A stretch of DNA of 64,000 nucleotides from Polaribacter gangjinensis (GTDB lineage Bacteria > Bacteroidota > Bacteroidia > Flavobacteriales > Flavobacteriaceae): assembly GCF_038024125.1 (NCBI RefSeq), contig NZ_CP150662.1:2559501-2623500 (forward strand), given 5' to 3'. Numbering within the stretch: position 1 is the stretch's first letter; every line of letters begins with the position of its first letter. Below the pieces are notes generated by a model. It made no database searches. It saw nothing but the letters and a program-made list of their open reading frames with translations, and was not told the origin of the DNA. Shown here piece by piece: positions 34,408 to 44,107 of the stretch. Made by a program: the position numbers and the translations under genes.

Positions 34408-36030
34408 TTAGTTCTTTATGATTTTAAAGTTCTTAGAAAAACTGCCAGATTGAATATTAAGTACATAAAATCCATCTTTTAAAAAAGATACATCAATACT
34501 ATTTTTTGAAGCTTGTTGATTAAAAGAATGTACTTTTTTTCCAGTTAAATCATAAATAGCACCTTGATAAGCGTCAGTAAGATTCGCAAATTGTATTTCT
34601 AATTGGTTATGAACTGGATTTGGAAAAATCTTAATGTTTTTATCTTTAAGAGTATTGTCATTAATTCCTAAACTAGCTGTTTGATACACTCTTACATAAT
34701 CAATTTCCATAGCACTTTCAGTAAATGAACTGGTTACATTTGGTAACATTGCAACATTAAAAAGCAAATATTGTGGAGCATCATAAGGCCAATTTTGAAT
34801 ATTTTTAGGCGAAGGTTCATAGGTGTAATGTACAATGTCATCTACACTAAAAACCATTTTATTAGCATCCCAATAAAGGGTATATGTATGAAACTCAGTA
34901 GACGCATTTGCAATCATTCTACCCCCTTTATTGATTGTTCCTCCAAAACTTGATCTATTGTGTAAAGCGCTTTGTACAAAGTTTTGATTATCTCCCCAAT
35001 GTTCTATAATGTCAATTTCTCCACAATCTGGCCAAGGAGTTGTTCCATGAGTTGCTGCAAAATAACCTCCTGTTTCAGTAATATTTTGGCCTAACATCCA
35101 AAGAGCTGGAAAAGTACCAACTCCAAAAGGCATTTTGGCTCTAATTTCAACTTTACCATAGGTAAAAGCATATTTAGAGTTGAGTCTTGCCGATGTAAAA
35201 TTCTTGGTAACATTATTAAATGTGTAATTTTCTCTTTTAGCTACAATTTTTAATGTCCCATTGCTTTGGTAAGAATTATCTGTTCTGTCTGTGTAATGTT
35301 GAATTTCTCCATTTGCCCAAGTAGTTCCTCCAATAATAGGTATTACTTGATGATGCCATTTTGCTGCATCAATTGCCCCATTTCCATCAAATTCATCAGA
35401 CCAAACTAAGGTGTCAAAGTTAATGTCGGTGTTATTGTTATTGCTTTCTGGAAGTGTACCATCGTATAAAAAATCATCAATAAAAGCAATTACTTGATCT
35501 GTGTTATTTTCACCATTTACTTGTAATAAAACTCTGTTGAAATCGGTTCTATTAGTTGGAATTGGAGAATTTGAATCTAGATTTATATAGGTGTCATTTT
35601 TAAAATCAAACGTTACTGTTTGCCAAGTATTCAAAGAAATTGTTTTGATAATCTCTGATTGTGTTGACCAAGGAGCATTAATTTTATTATTCTGTAATTT
35701 TAATGAAATTTGATTGGTTTGATTTCCTGTGATGCCACTTGAAGGCACATAAATTTTAAGAGAAAAAGTGTGTTTTTCTGATAAATCGAAATTTTTAGGA
35801 ACATCAAATTTCACATTGGCATACTGTCCTCCATTATCTTGATATCTTAAAACGGTATTTGAAGTATTGATTCCTGTTTTAAAAGGATTTGCAAATGAAG
35901 CATTGATTGTGGTGGCATCTGCATCCCAAGATGAAATGGTGCCATTTCCCTCAAAATCATCTTCCACTTTTTCCTGTGAAAATAAAGAAATTGAAAAAAC
36001 TAGAAGAAAAGTAGTAATGATTTTTTGCAT
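34408..36030 (-). CDS. Secreted GH16 beta-glucanase (laminarinase-type) with T9SS sorting domain
   Basis: The product has 540 residues: signal peptide (1-19), an N-terminal jelly-roll carbohydrate-binding-like domain (about 22-190), a GH16 catalytic domain (about 205-450) with the motif GEIDIIE at 337-343 (nucleophile Glu338, Asp340, acid/base Glu343), and a type A type IX secretion sorting domain (about 465-540, FPNPVHNQLEI ... FYVLNIQSG). GH16 enzymes of this kind cleave beta-1,3 or mixed glucans such as laminarin, a major algal storage glucan. The exact substrate is inferred. It has its own promoter element upstream. Confidence 0.9.
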   Translation of the reverse strand: MQKIITTFLLVFSISLFSQEKVEDDFEGNGTISSWDADATTINASFANPFKTGINTSNTVLRYQDNGGQYANVKFDVPKNFDLSEKHTFSLKIYVPSSGITGNQTNQISLKLQNNKINAPWSTQSEIIKTISLNTWQTVTFDFKNDTYINLDSNSPIPTNRTDFNRVLLQVNGENNTDQVIAFIDDFLYDGTLPESNNNNTDINFDTLVWSDEFDGNGAIDAAKWHHQVIPIIGGTTWANGEIQHYTDRTDNSYQSNGTLKIVAKRENYTFNNVTKNFTSARLNSKYAFTYGKVEIRAKMPFGVGTFPALWMLGQNITETGGYFAATHGTTPWPDCGEIDIIEHWGDNQNFVQSALHNRSSFGGTINKGGRMIANASTEFHTYTLYWDANKMVFSVDDIVHYTYEPSPKNIQNWPYDAPQYLLFNVAMLPNVTSSFTESAMEIDYVRVYQTASLGINDNTLKDKNIKIFPNPVHNQLEIQFANLTDAYQGAIYDLTGKKVHSFNQQASKNSIDVSFLKDGFYVLNIQSGSFSKNFKIIKN

Positions 36031-36049
36031 AATTTGAATTTTAATTTTT

Positions 36050-36057
36050 CAAATATA
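36050..36057 (-). promoter_or_regulatory. -7 promoter element of GH16 gene
   Basis: The minus strand reads TATATTTG, 19 bases before the ATG at 36030. Confidence 0.6.
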
Positions 36058-36145
36058 AAGGTTTAATAAGTAAAACTTAAGAAAGCAACCTATACTTTAC
36101 CCAAACAAACCAATGTTTTAACGTTCTTTTTTGAAAGTAATACAC

Positions 36146-36313
36146 TCATTTTATAAAAGAGTCTGTTTTTTTATCATATCCAAAAGGGCAATGTTTACAG
36201 CCGCTTTTGCAACAATAGCCTCTTTTTAGGTGGTATTTTTCTGTAAAAACTTTAAAACCTTCATCATTTAGATAAAAGTCATCATCTTCTAATTCAATTC
36301 TGGGTCTAAACAT
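36146..36313 (-). CDS. DUF5522 cysteine-rich small protein
   Basis: The frame runs from ATG at 36313 to TGA at 36146 and encodes 55 residues starting MFRPRIELEDDDFYLN. The C-terminal half has the cysteine cluster GYCCKSGCKHCPFGYD, typical of DUF5522, a likely metal or iron-sulfur binding motif. A TATTTTTG element ends four bases before the ATG, so the mRNA may be leaderless. It lies 18 bases downstream of the monooxygenase gene. Confidence 0.82.
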   Translation of the reverse strand: MFRPRIELEDDDFYLNDEGFKVFTEKYHLKRGYCCKSGCKHCPFGYDKKTDSFIK

Positions 36314-36317
36314 GTTG

Positions 36318-36325
36318 CAAAAATA
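36318..36325 (-). promoter_or_regulatory. -7 promoter element of DUF5522 gene
   Basis: The minus strand reads TATTTTTG, then CAAC, then ATG: the same four-base spacing as at thiN and the yfcE-like gene. Confidence 0.6.
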
Positions 36326-36331
36326 GATGAT

Positions 36332-37771
36332 TTATCGAAATTGCAAACGCTTGTCTTTGATTGAATTTATGCGCAACACTTTATAATCTAGTATATAATT
36401 TTGATACAAACGCCAAGGAAATTGGGTTCCTTGCTTTGGTAATATATTTTTTGCTCTGTGAATATATCCAGAATCTAAGTTGATCAATGGCAATTCGCCT
36501 AAAGAATCTTCAATTATAGAGGCTTTAAAACTTTTAAAATTATTTTTATCCATATACTTCAACACTCTCGAAATATATTCGCTTGTCAAATCGCTTTTCA
36601 ACGTCCATGAAGCATTGGTGTATCCTGCAAAAATGAAAAAATTAGGTAGCTCACTAAGCATCAAACCTTTGTAAACAAATTGTTGTGTAATGTCAAAATC
36701 AACTGAATCAATTTTGATTTTTGCGCCTCCAAAAGGCAATAATTGCAAACCTGTGGCACTGATAACAATATCTGCTTCTAAGGTTTTACCAGAACTTAAT
36801 TGGATGCCGTTTTCTACAAAAGTATCGATAGTATCGGTTTCAACAAAAGCTTTTCCTTTTTTGATGGCTTTGAAAAAATCACCATCAGGCACCAAACAAA
36901 AACGCTTATTCCAAGGATTATAATTAGGAGAAAAATGAGTGTCTACAGGAAAATCTCCCAATTGTTTTTTGATACCTTTTAAGATAAACTTTTTCATGGT
37001 TTCAGGATATTTTCGGCAGAGATTGTAAAAAATCATGTCAGCCAAAATATTTTTTGCCCTTACAAACATGTGCGCAATCTTTTTGGGGAATATTTTTTTT
37101 ATGGTTTTTGCAATTTTATCTTTATTAGGTAAAGCTGCAATATAGGTTGGCGAACGTTGCAACATGGTTACTTTTTCAACAGCATTCGCAATTGCGGGTA
37201 CAATTGTTACAGCAGTAGCTCCACTACCAATAACAACAACTTTTTTATTGGTATAATCAATACTTTGATCCCATTTTTGTGGATGAAAAAAAGCTCCTTT
37301 AAAATCGGCTAATCCTTTAAAATCAGGTGTATATCCGTTGTCATAATTGTAATATCCACTGCAATTGAAAATAAATTGAGCAGTAAAATACTGTTCGCTT
37401 TTTGTGGTTGGATGAATTGTTGTAACCGTCCATAATTGCTTGGTAGTATCAAAATTATAGGAAATTACTTTTTGATTGAATTCAATATGTTCTTTGACCT
37501 TATATTCTTTAGATGCTTCGTTTAAATAGCTTAAAATGGATGGAGCATCAGCAAATGATTTGTCATCATTCCAAGTTTTAAAAGAGTAACCAAATGTGTA
37601 CATATCTGAATCTGAACGAATTCCAGGGTATTTAAACAAGCTCCAAGTGCCACCAATTTCTTCTCTAGCTTCTAAAATTTTGTATGTCTTTGTGGGATTT
37701 TTGCGATGTAAATGACAAGCAGCTCCAATTCCAGATAATCCTGCACCAATAATAATGATATCGTAATTCAT
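36332..37771 (-). CDS. FAD/NADPH-dependent monooxygenase, Baeyer-Villiger type
   Basis: The product has 479 residues with the FAD-binding Rossmann motif GAGLSGIGAACHL at the N terminus, the Baeyer-Villiger/flavin-monooxygenase signature FKGAFFHPQKWD near residue 150, and the NADPH motif GSGATAVT near residue 183. The ATG-like loop appears as ISATGLQLLPFGG. Such enzymes insert oxygen into ketones or oxidise soft nucleophiles; the substrate is unknown. The gene follows the DUF4174 gene after five bases and belongs to a run of same-strand genes with two S15-family hydrolases. Confidence 0.88.
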   Translation of the reverse strand: MNYDIIIIGAGLSGIGAACHLHRKNPTKTYKILEAREEIGGTWSLFKYPGIRSDSDMYTFGYSFKTWNDDKSFADAPSILSYLNEASKEYKVKEHIEFNQKVISYNFDTTKQLWTVTTIHPTTKSEQYFTAQFIFNCSGYYNYDNGYTPDFKGLADFKGAFFHPQKWDQSIDYTNKKVVVIGSGATAVTIVPAIANAVEKVTMLQRSPTYIAALPNKDKIAKTIKKIFPKKIAHMFVRAKNILADMIFYNLCRKYPETMKKFILKGIKKQLGDFPVDTHFSPNYNPWNKRFCLVPDGDFFKAIKKGKAFVETDTIDTFVENGIQLSSGKTLEADIVISATGLQLLPFGGAKIKIDSVDFDITQQFVYKGLMLSELPNFFIFAGYTNASWTLKSDLTSEYISRVLKYMDKNNFKSFKASIIEDSLGELPLINLDSGYIHRAKNILPKQGTQFPWRLYQNYILDYKVLRINSIKDKRLQFR

Positions 37772-37776
37772 TGTAG

Positions 37777-38199
37777 TCAGTTATTTTTTGTTGACATTTC
37801 TCTTTTTCTCATAGGCATTCCATCAATAATAGCAAACAATTTTTCTGTTGATAAATTCGTTGTTTGCGCCAATTTGATTCCGCCATCCAAACCAATTAAC
37901 CAAATTTTAAAATTGGCTTTTTTAGGATTGAATTTGGTAAAAAGTTCGCTCGAATTTCTCCAAGTGCTTTCAAAATTAAAGAGAAAATCAGTTTTTGTAA
38001 AACTGTAAACGACCAATTTTCGATCTTTCAATTCATTGTTTTCTTTTTCTAGTAAAGATATTTGTTGCTGATAATCAGCACTATTTTTATCCTCAGTAAA
38101 TATCAATAAAACCCTGTTTTTCCAGAGATGATTTTCCATAGTTTGACCGAATAAAACTTGATTACAAACTAATACAATGAAAAATAAAAGTCGCATCAA
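37777..38199 (-). CDS. DUF4174 secreted protein
   Basis: The product has 140 residues with a signal peptide (MMRLLFFIVLVCNQVLFGQ). The mature part is a thioredoxin-like DUF4174 domain (KNRVLLIFTEDKNSADYQQQ ... FKIWLIGLDGGIKLAQT) without a CxxC. DUF4174 proteins are small periplasmic proteins of unknown role. It is nine bases downstream of an S15 hydrolase and five upstream of the monooxygenase. Confidence 0.82.
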   Translation of the reverse strand: MMRLLFFIVLVCNQVLFGQTMENHLWKNRVLLIFTEDKNSADYQQQISLLEKENNELKDRKLVVYSFTKTDFLFNFESTWRNSSELFTKFNPKKANFKIWLIGLDGGIKLAQTTNLSTEKLFAIIDGMPMRKREMSTKNN

Positions 38200-38208
38200 T
38201 AATTTTGA

Positions 38209-40029
38209 TTATTCTGTTGCTTTTTTAAAAGCATTTTCTCCACCAACAACTGGAATTTTTAAAATTGTTCCAGACAAATCAATTGTCAATTCAGTACCTG
38301 GTTTTGGCAATAAAGTGTATTCGCTATCGCTTGAAAAAATTAGCAAACCAATTTGTTGTCCTTTTTTAATGATTTGATCATCAGGCTGAAAGTCAAAAGT
38401 CATTTCATAAAATTTACCAACTTTTAAGGGTTGACTTTTAGAAATTGATTGATAATTCTGCAAATCTGCCCAACCACGAGTGATGATATTATCCGTAATT
38501 TTTGAGCCTCTTCCTTCATTCCAAGGTAATGAAACCAAATACACAGATAAATTTACAGCAGCTTTTGAACTTGCTGCTTTTACAGTAATTGATGCCAAAC
38601 CTGAAATGTGTAGGTCTTCTTTTAAAATGGGACTCACATACAACAAACGATGATTGGTTTCATCCGCTTTTGCTAATGATTCTGCTGAAAATGAATAATT
38701 GTCCACCAACGTTTCTTTGCTTTTATCATTGGAATTATTGATAGATAAACTTCCTACTTTTGGAGCTCCTTTTCCAAGATAAAAAGTCAAATTTTCTGCA
38801 TCCGGATTTGGATAATTTTTATAAGAAGTTGGATTGTCCATTTTGTCATTTTCTCTTACAATCCAGGCTTTTGGATCGTTTTCAACACCATTTTCTATGC
38901 CATGTAAATAACGTGTAAACCAACGATTCATCATCGAAATTGGAGGTGGACCTCCATGACCATTTTGGTGATAAAAAATCTGAGTTGGCAAGCCCATTTC
39001 AGAGGCTTTTTTATAGATTCTATAGCTGTGCTCTGGCATTACATTCCAATCATTAAAACCATGAGACATCAATAAAGCTGCTTTCATAGGTTGCATTTGA
39101 TTCAAATAATCACGACCAGCCCAAAAATCATTGTAATCTCCTGTAATTCTATCCATTCCATTTGCCATTTCAGTATCTCGAATTACTTTGTTGTTTTTTG
39201 CTCTGTTTTCTTCTTTTCCACTGTGAATAAAATCGTACAACACATCAATATCTTCGCCTAAATATCCTCCAGGAGAACGCACCAAACCATTGGAACGATA
39301 ATAATGATAATAGGAAGTATTTGGAGCAACAGGAATAATTGCTTCTAAACCTTCAACGCCAGTAGTTGCAGCTGCTAACGGAATTGTTCCGTTATAAGAA
39401 GTACCTGTCATTCCTACTTTTCCTGTTGACCAAAAAGCGGTTACTTCTTCAGTTCCTTCTCTTGATGTAAATCCTTTTGCACGTCCATTTAGCCAATCAA
39501 TCACAGCTTTGGGAGCTAAAGATTCGTTTTTGCCACCCACAGTTGGAGCGCCATCAGACAAACCTGTTCCTGGCGAAGAAGAGTGTACCACAATATACCC
39601 TCTTGGGACCCAAGTTTTAACCTGCGAATTTGAAATGATTGGACGTTCACCTCTTCTTTGCACTTCTACATGCGTTCGTGGTTTTGGTTTTGCACCCAAT
39701 TCGTGCTTCACTTCCCAAAATAATCCAGGAGCATCTCCTGCAGTTCCAGCATAATACGGACTTGATTCATATACTACAGGCAATTTCAAACCTTCTGTTT
39801 CTGTTTGAAAAGGTCTTGTTACGTCTACATGCATTCTGTCTAATTTTCCATCACCATCAGAATCAAAAGTGGTTTCTACCCACAAATCATGACGAATCCA
39901 TTTTTCAGGAGTGTTAAAAGCTGCTACAATTTGCGCTTCACCATCTTTAAAAATGGGTGTTGCTTTTTCTTGTGCTTTTACTGAAAAAGTAAGAAGAAAT
40001 AAAACGAGTAATTGAATATTATTTTTCAT
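38209..40029 (-). CDS. Secreted Xaa-Pro dipeptidyl-peptidase-like S15 hydrolase
   Basis: The product has 606 residues: signal peptide (about 19 residues), an alpha/beta hydrolase domain of the CocE/NonD S15 family with the nucleophile motif GTSYNG, acid and base residues in HGFNDWNV and the GHGGPP segment, and a C-terminal beta jelly roll (CocE/X-Pro type, ending GTELTIDLSGTILK). It may act as an X-Pro dipeptidyl peptidase or as an esterase or amidase. It follows a second S15 gene after nine bases in what looks like a paralogous pair. Confidence 0.85.
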   Translation of the reverse strand: MKNNIQLLVLFLLTFSVKAQEKATPIFKDGEAQIVAAFNTPEKWIRHDLWVETTFDSDGDGKLDRMHVDVTRPFQTETEGLKLPVVYESSPYYAGTAGDAPGLFWEVKHELGAKPKPRTHVEVQRRGERPIISNSQVKTWVPRGYIVVHSSSPGTGLSDGAPTVGGKNESLAPKAVIDWLNGRAKGFTSREGTEEVTAFWSTGKVGMTGTSYNGTIPLAAATTGVEGLEAIIPVAPNTSYYHYYRSNGLVRSPGGYLGEDIDVLYDFIHSGKEENRAKNNKVIRDTEMANGMDRITGDYNDFWAGRDYLNQMQPMKAALLMSHGFNDWNVMPEHSYRIYKKASEMGLPTQIFYHQNGHGGPPPISMMNRWFTRYLHGIENGVENDPKAWIVRENDKMDNPTSYKNYPNPDAENLTFYLGKGAPKVGSLSINNSNDKSKETLVDNYSFSAESLAKADETNHRLLYVSPILKEDLHISGLASITVKAASSKAAVNLSVYLVSLPWNEGRGSKITDNIITRGWADLQNYQSISKSQPLKVGKFYEMTFDFQPDDQIIKKGQQIGLLIFSSDSEYTLLPKPGTELTIDLSGTILKIPVVGGENAFKKATE

Positions 40030-40038
40030 TTGGTGGTG

Positions 40039-41952
40039 TTATTTTAAAACTGAAAATTCTATAGATGAATCTGTAAAAACAGTATGCGTTTGGGTTTTGA
40101 AATCTTTTTCTTCGGCTTTGTAAATATTATCTACATAGGTTTGCGGATTCAAATCGATCAATGGAAACCAAGTACTTTGAACTTGAATTTGCACTTTGTG
40201 TCCTTTTTTAAACGTGTGGAAAACATCTTGCAATTTGATGTTTACAGCCGTTTTTTTGTTTGGAATGAAAGGCTCAGGAAACTCAAAACTATTTCTAAAA
40301 CGACCTCTCATCACTTCACTACGAACCATCAAATGGTAGTTGCTCATTTTTAAGTGATCCTGCATTTTGTCGTTATTTTCTTCAGCATCTGCAGGATGTA
40401 CATCAATTACTTTTACAATCCAATCTGCGGCAGTTCCTGTAGTGGCAACGTTTAGCTTTGCTAAAATATCTCCAGCCAACGTAAAATCTTGGGTTAAAAC
40501 ATCGGTTTCAAAAACCAACACATCAGGCCTTCTTGCGGCAAAACGTTGATCATCTGTCATGTATTTTCTAGGTGTAAAGACCGTTTTGATGTCTTCAGAA
40601 TAAGGAACAGGACGTTTGATGTCGCTGATAAATGAAATGCCTTTTGTTTCTTTTTGGGTAGCTGTCAATTCTTGATTGTCAGATAAAAACCAATTTTCTT
40701 TCACTACATTTTTAGGTGGCCAAACATCATACGATTTCCATTCTTTTTTACCAGAATCATACACGTAGGCTTCAGGCAACCCTGAATTTTTATCTCCTTT
40801 TCCTTTTAAGAAATGATGAAAAAATCGGGTTTCGATTTCTTTCTGAAATTTCAAAGAAATAGAGTCTCCAAAATAGTAATTTCCGACAGCATTTTTTACT
40901 GAATTTCTTGCCCATCCTCCATGATCCCAAGGACCAAAAACTAGTGTATTGTAATTGTTTTTGCCATATTTTTCAATGGCTTTGTAGGTTTCTAAAGGAC
41001 CGTATAAATCTTCGGCATCAAACCAACCACCTACAATCATGGTTGCTACTGATGATGGAACTTTGTTTAAATGCTGAATGATGCCTTTGCTTTGCCAAAC
41101 GGAATCGTAGTTTGGATGCTCTACAATTTCTTTCCAGAAAAAATCATCGATTTTATCTTTTGCAGTTGCTGAACTTACATCCAATTTTTCATATTGAAAA
41201 TATTCGTTTAGGTTTTTTAAAGGTCCTTTGTCTAAGAAAAATTGATATTGATCTTGGGTTTTTAAATCAGGTGTTGAATACCAAGCTGTGTCAGTTGGCG
41301 TGTCTTTATAGGTGCCAAATAACGAAATCGCTCTAAAATAACTCAATAAAAATGCCCCATTGTGATGAAAATCATCAAAGAAAAAATCGCCAATACAGGC
41401 TTGTGGTGATGCTGCTTTTAACGCAGGATGTGCATCAATGGCTGATATTGTCGCATAATGTCCAGGATAAGAAATTCCCCATGTACCCACATTTCCATTG
41501 TTGTTTTCTACATTTTTTACCAACCAATCAATAGTGTCATACGTATCTGAAACTTCATCTGATTCATTCGCTTTTTTATTGGGTAAATACGCACGCATGT
41601 TGTCATATACTCCTTCACTCATCCAACGTCCACGAACATCTTGATATACAATAATATACCCATCTTTCATCAAATGCTCATTGGGTCCAATTTTGGTTTT
41701 TAATTTTCCTTCGCCATAAGGTGCTGAACTGTAGGGAGTTCTTTGCATCAAAATGGGATATGTTTTGCTTTTGTCTTTTGGTGAATAAATGGTGGTATGC
41801 AGTTTGATACCATCTCTCATCACAATATCAACCTCAGTTTTGATATAATTATCAGCAACAAAAGTGTCTTTTTCAGGAGTTTTTTCAGCGCTTTTTGTGC
41901 AAGAAAATAAAAGTGAAATTCCGATAATGGAAATTAAAAAATATTTTTTCAT
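40039..41952 (-). CDS. CocE/NonD family S15 hydrolase (lipoprotein)
   Basis: The product has 637 residues with a lipoprotein signal (SIIGISLLFSCTKS, Cys18), the S15 alpha/beta hydrolase core with nucleophile motif GTWGISYPGHYA, a lid and active-site region (FGPWDHGGW), and a C-terminal jelly roll (KKTAVNIKLQDVFHTFKKG). Members include glutaryl acylases, cocaine esterase and X-Pro peptidases; the substrate here is open. It is paralogous to the following gene and probably the first of a transcript running to the monooxygenase. Confidence 0.85.
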   Translation of the reverse strand: MKKYFLISIIGISLLFSCTKSAEKTPEKDTFVADNYIKTEVDIVMRDGIKLHTTIYSPKDKSKTYPILMQRTPYSSAPYGEGKLKTKIGPNEHLMKDGYIIVYQDVRGRWMSEGVYDNMRAYLPNKKANESDEVSDTYDTIDWLVKNVENNNGNVGTWGISYPGHYATISAIDAHPALKAASPQACIGDFFFDDFHHNGAFLLSYFRAISLFGTYKDTPTDTAWYSTPDLKTQDQYQFFLDKGPLKNLNEYFQYEKLDVSSATAKDKIDDFFWKEIVEHPNYDSVWQSKGIIQHLNKVPSSVATMIVGGWFDAEDLYGPLETYKAIEKYGKNNYNTLVFGPWDHGGWARNSVKNAVGNYYFGDSISLKFQKEIETRFFHHFLKGKGDKNSGLPEAYVYDSGKKEWKSYDVWPPKNVVKENWFLSDNQELTATQKETKGISFISDIKRPVPYSEDIKTVFTPRKYMTDDQRFAARRPDVLVFETDVLTQDFTLAGDILAKLNVATTGTAADWIVKVIDVHPADAEENNDKMQDHLKMSNYHLMVRSEVMRGRFRNSFEFPEPFIPNKKTAVNIKLQDVFHTFKKGHKVQIQVQSTWFPLIDLNPQTYVDNIYKAEEKDFKTQTHTVFTDSSIEFSVLK

Positions 41953-42114
41953 GAGTGTAGTTTGATTTTGTAGCTCATAAAACTACAAAACAAAAAAGAG
42001 TTTTTGAAGAAATGTTATGTTAATTTCAATTGCATCATTTTTTCTACATGGGATGATTTTTTACTCTCATCAGAAAAATCGATGCAAGGAATGTGGATGT
42101 TCTTAAATTTGCTT

Positions 42115-42122
42115 TATTTTTG
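42115..42122 (+). promoter_or_regulatory. -7 promoter element of ygiQ
   Basis: TATTTTTG matches TAnnTTTG, nine bases before the ATG at 42132. It excludes the earlier in-frame start at 42093. Confidence 0.65.
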
Positions 42123-42131
42123 CAACCAATT

Positions 42132-44087
42132 ATGAATACAAAAAAACTACAATTAACAGACTGGTTACCAACAACCAACAAAGAAGTAAAGCTTCGAGGT
42201 TGGGATGAATTGGACGTAATTTTATTCAGTGGAGATGCTTATGTTGATCATCCTTCTTTTGGACCTGCTGTAATTGGACGTATTTTAGAAAGTTATGGTT
42301 TGCGAGTAGCCATAGTACCACAACCCAATGTGAATGACAATTTGCAAGATTTTGAAAAACTAGGCAAACCGCGTTTGTTTTTCGCAGCAACTGGTGGCTG
42401 TATGGATCCGATGGTTAGCAATTATACCGCAAGCAAAAAACGACGTGACAAAGATGCATACACTCCTAATGGCGATATTGGTTTTAGACCCGATTATGCA
42501 ACTACAGTGTATTGCAATATTTTAAAAGAAAAATTTCCTGAGGTGCCTATTTTAATTGGTGGTATTGAAGCTTCTTTGAGACGTGTAACGCATTATGATT
42601 ATTGGTCAGACAAGTTGATGCCAACCATTTTAGAAACCTCAAAAGCAGATATGTTGGTGTATGGAATGGGAGAGCAGCCTTTACGTGAAATTGTTACGTT
42701 GTTGCAAAAAGGCGTTCCTTTTTCGAGTTTAAAAAACATCAAACAAACAGCACTTTTAATCAATCCAAAGGAAGAAAAAATTCCGGTGGTAAATGATTGG
42801 GAAGATGTAGAAATCAGTTCGCACGAAGTTTGTTTAAAAGATAAAAAAGCCTACGCTTCTAATTTTAAAGTGGTTGAGCAAGAATCAAACAAGCTGAAAG
42901 CGAGACGTATTTTTCAGAAAGTTGGCAATAAAATGCTGATGATCAATCCGCCTTTTCCAACAATGACAGAAGCAGAAATTGATGGCTCTTTTGATTTGCC
43001 TTACACACGTTTGCCACATCCAAAATATGACAAACGCGGACCAATTCCTGCGTATGAAATGATTAAATTCTCTATCAATATTCACAGAGGATGTTTTGGC
43101 GGATGTAGTTTTTGTACCATTTCTGCACATCAAGGAAAATTTATTGCCAGCAGAAGTCAGGAATCTATTTTAAGAGAAGTTGATAAAGTGGCAAATATGC
43201 CTGACTTTAAAGGCTATCTTTCTGATATTGGAGGACCCTCAGCCAACATGTACAAAATGAAAGGAAAAGTGCAAGAAATTTGCGACAAATGTGTGGCTCC
43301 TTCTTGTATTTCGCCTGTAATTTGTTCTAATTTAGATACTTCACACAAACCTTTAACGGAGTTGTATCAAGCAGTGGACAAACATCCAAAAGTAAAAAAA
43401 TCGTTTATTGGTAGTGGCATTCGTCATGACATGTTAGTGCCAGAATTCAATAAAAATGCCGATCCAAAAGAATTGGATGCTTATACAGAAGAGGTGATGA
43501 CCAAACACGTTTCTGGTCGATTGAAAGTTGCGCCAGAGCATACTTCTGATAATGTGTTGAAATTGATGCGTAAACCCTCATTTACGTATTTTCATAAGTT
43601 TAAAGAACGTTTTGATCGCATCAACATCAAGAATAAATTGAACTTGCAATTGATTCCGTATTTTATTTCCAGTCACCCTGCAAGTGAATTGGAAGACATG
43701 GCAAATTTGGCTGCTGAAACCAAGAATATGGGCTTTCAATTGGAGCAAGTGCAAGGTTTTACGCCAACTCCAATGACTGTAGCTACTGTAATTTATTACT
43801 CTGGTTATCATCCATATACGCTAAAAGAAGTGCCTACTCCAAGAACCAAAAAGGAAAAAGAAGACCAACACAAATTCTTTTTTTGGTACAAAAAAGAAAA
43901 CAAAGATTGGATTCGCAATACACTTCAAAAAGTAGGCAGAAACGATTTATTACAAGTGTTATTACCTGAAAACAACTCTTGGAAAAAGAACAAAACGACT
44001 CATAAAACTGCGCAACACACTTTTGATGATGCGATTCCTTTCAACAAACGTAAGAAAGTAAAACGCTTTTCGGGTAAGAAAAAGTAA
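42132..44087 (+). CDS. ygiQ: YgiQ-family radical SAM protein
   Basis: The product has 651 residues. After an N-terminal B12-binding-like region it has the radical SAM motif CFGGCSFC (Cys321, Cys325, Cys328), then DIGGPSANMYKMKG and the family C-terminal tail rich in lysine (KRKKVKRFSGKKK). The YgiQ/UPF0313 family is widespread; its substrate is unknown. The start is the ATG at 42132, which gives MNTKKLQLTDWLPT, typical of the family; the upstream frame overlaps the promoter. It is followed by a convergent outer-membrane gene. Confidence 0.92.
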   Translation: MNTKKLQLTDWLPTTNKEVKLRGWDELDVILFSGDAYVDHPSFGPAVIGRILESYGLRVAIVPQPNVNDNLQDFEKLGKPRLFFAATGGCMDPMVSNYTASKKRRDKDAYTPNGDIGFRPDYATTVYCNILKEKFPEVPILIGGIEASLRRVTHYDYWSDKLMPTILETSKADMLVYGMGEQPLREIVTLLQKGVPFSSLKNIKQTALLINPKEEKIPVVNDWEDVEISSHEVCLKDKKAYASNFKVVEQESNKLKARRIFQKVGNKMLMINPPFPTMTEAEIDGSFDLPYTRLPHPKYDKRGPIPAYEMIKFSINIHRGCFGGCSFCTISAHQGKFIASRSQESILREVDKVANMPDFKGYLSDIGGPSANMYKMKGKVQEICDKCVAPSCISPVICSNLDTSHKPLTELYQAVDKHPKVKKSFIGSGIRHDMLVPEFNKNADPKELDAYTEEVMTKHVSGRLKVAPEHTSDNVLKLMRKPSFTYFHKFKERFDRINIKNKLNLQLIPYFISSHPASELEDMANLAAETKNMGFQLEQVQGFTPTPMTVATVIYYSGYHPYTLKEVPTPRTKKEKEDQHKFFFWYKKENKDWIRNTLQKVGRNDLLQVLLPENNSWKKNKTTHKTAQHTFDDAIPFNKRKKVKRFSGKKK

Positions 44088-44107
44088 TCTTTTCTAGACT
44101 TGAACTT

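Noticed and set aside
39509..39917. Long open frames antisense to the S15 hydrolase
   Set aside because: Shadows of the real gene, with proline- or His-rich low-quality composition and no promoter.
42093..42131. Upstream start for ygiQ
   Set aside because: The frame overlaps the TATTTTTG promoter element; the ATG at 42132 gives the family N terminus.
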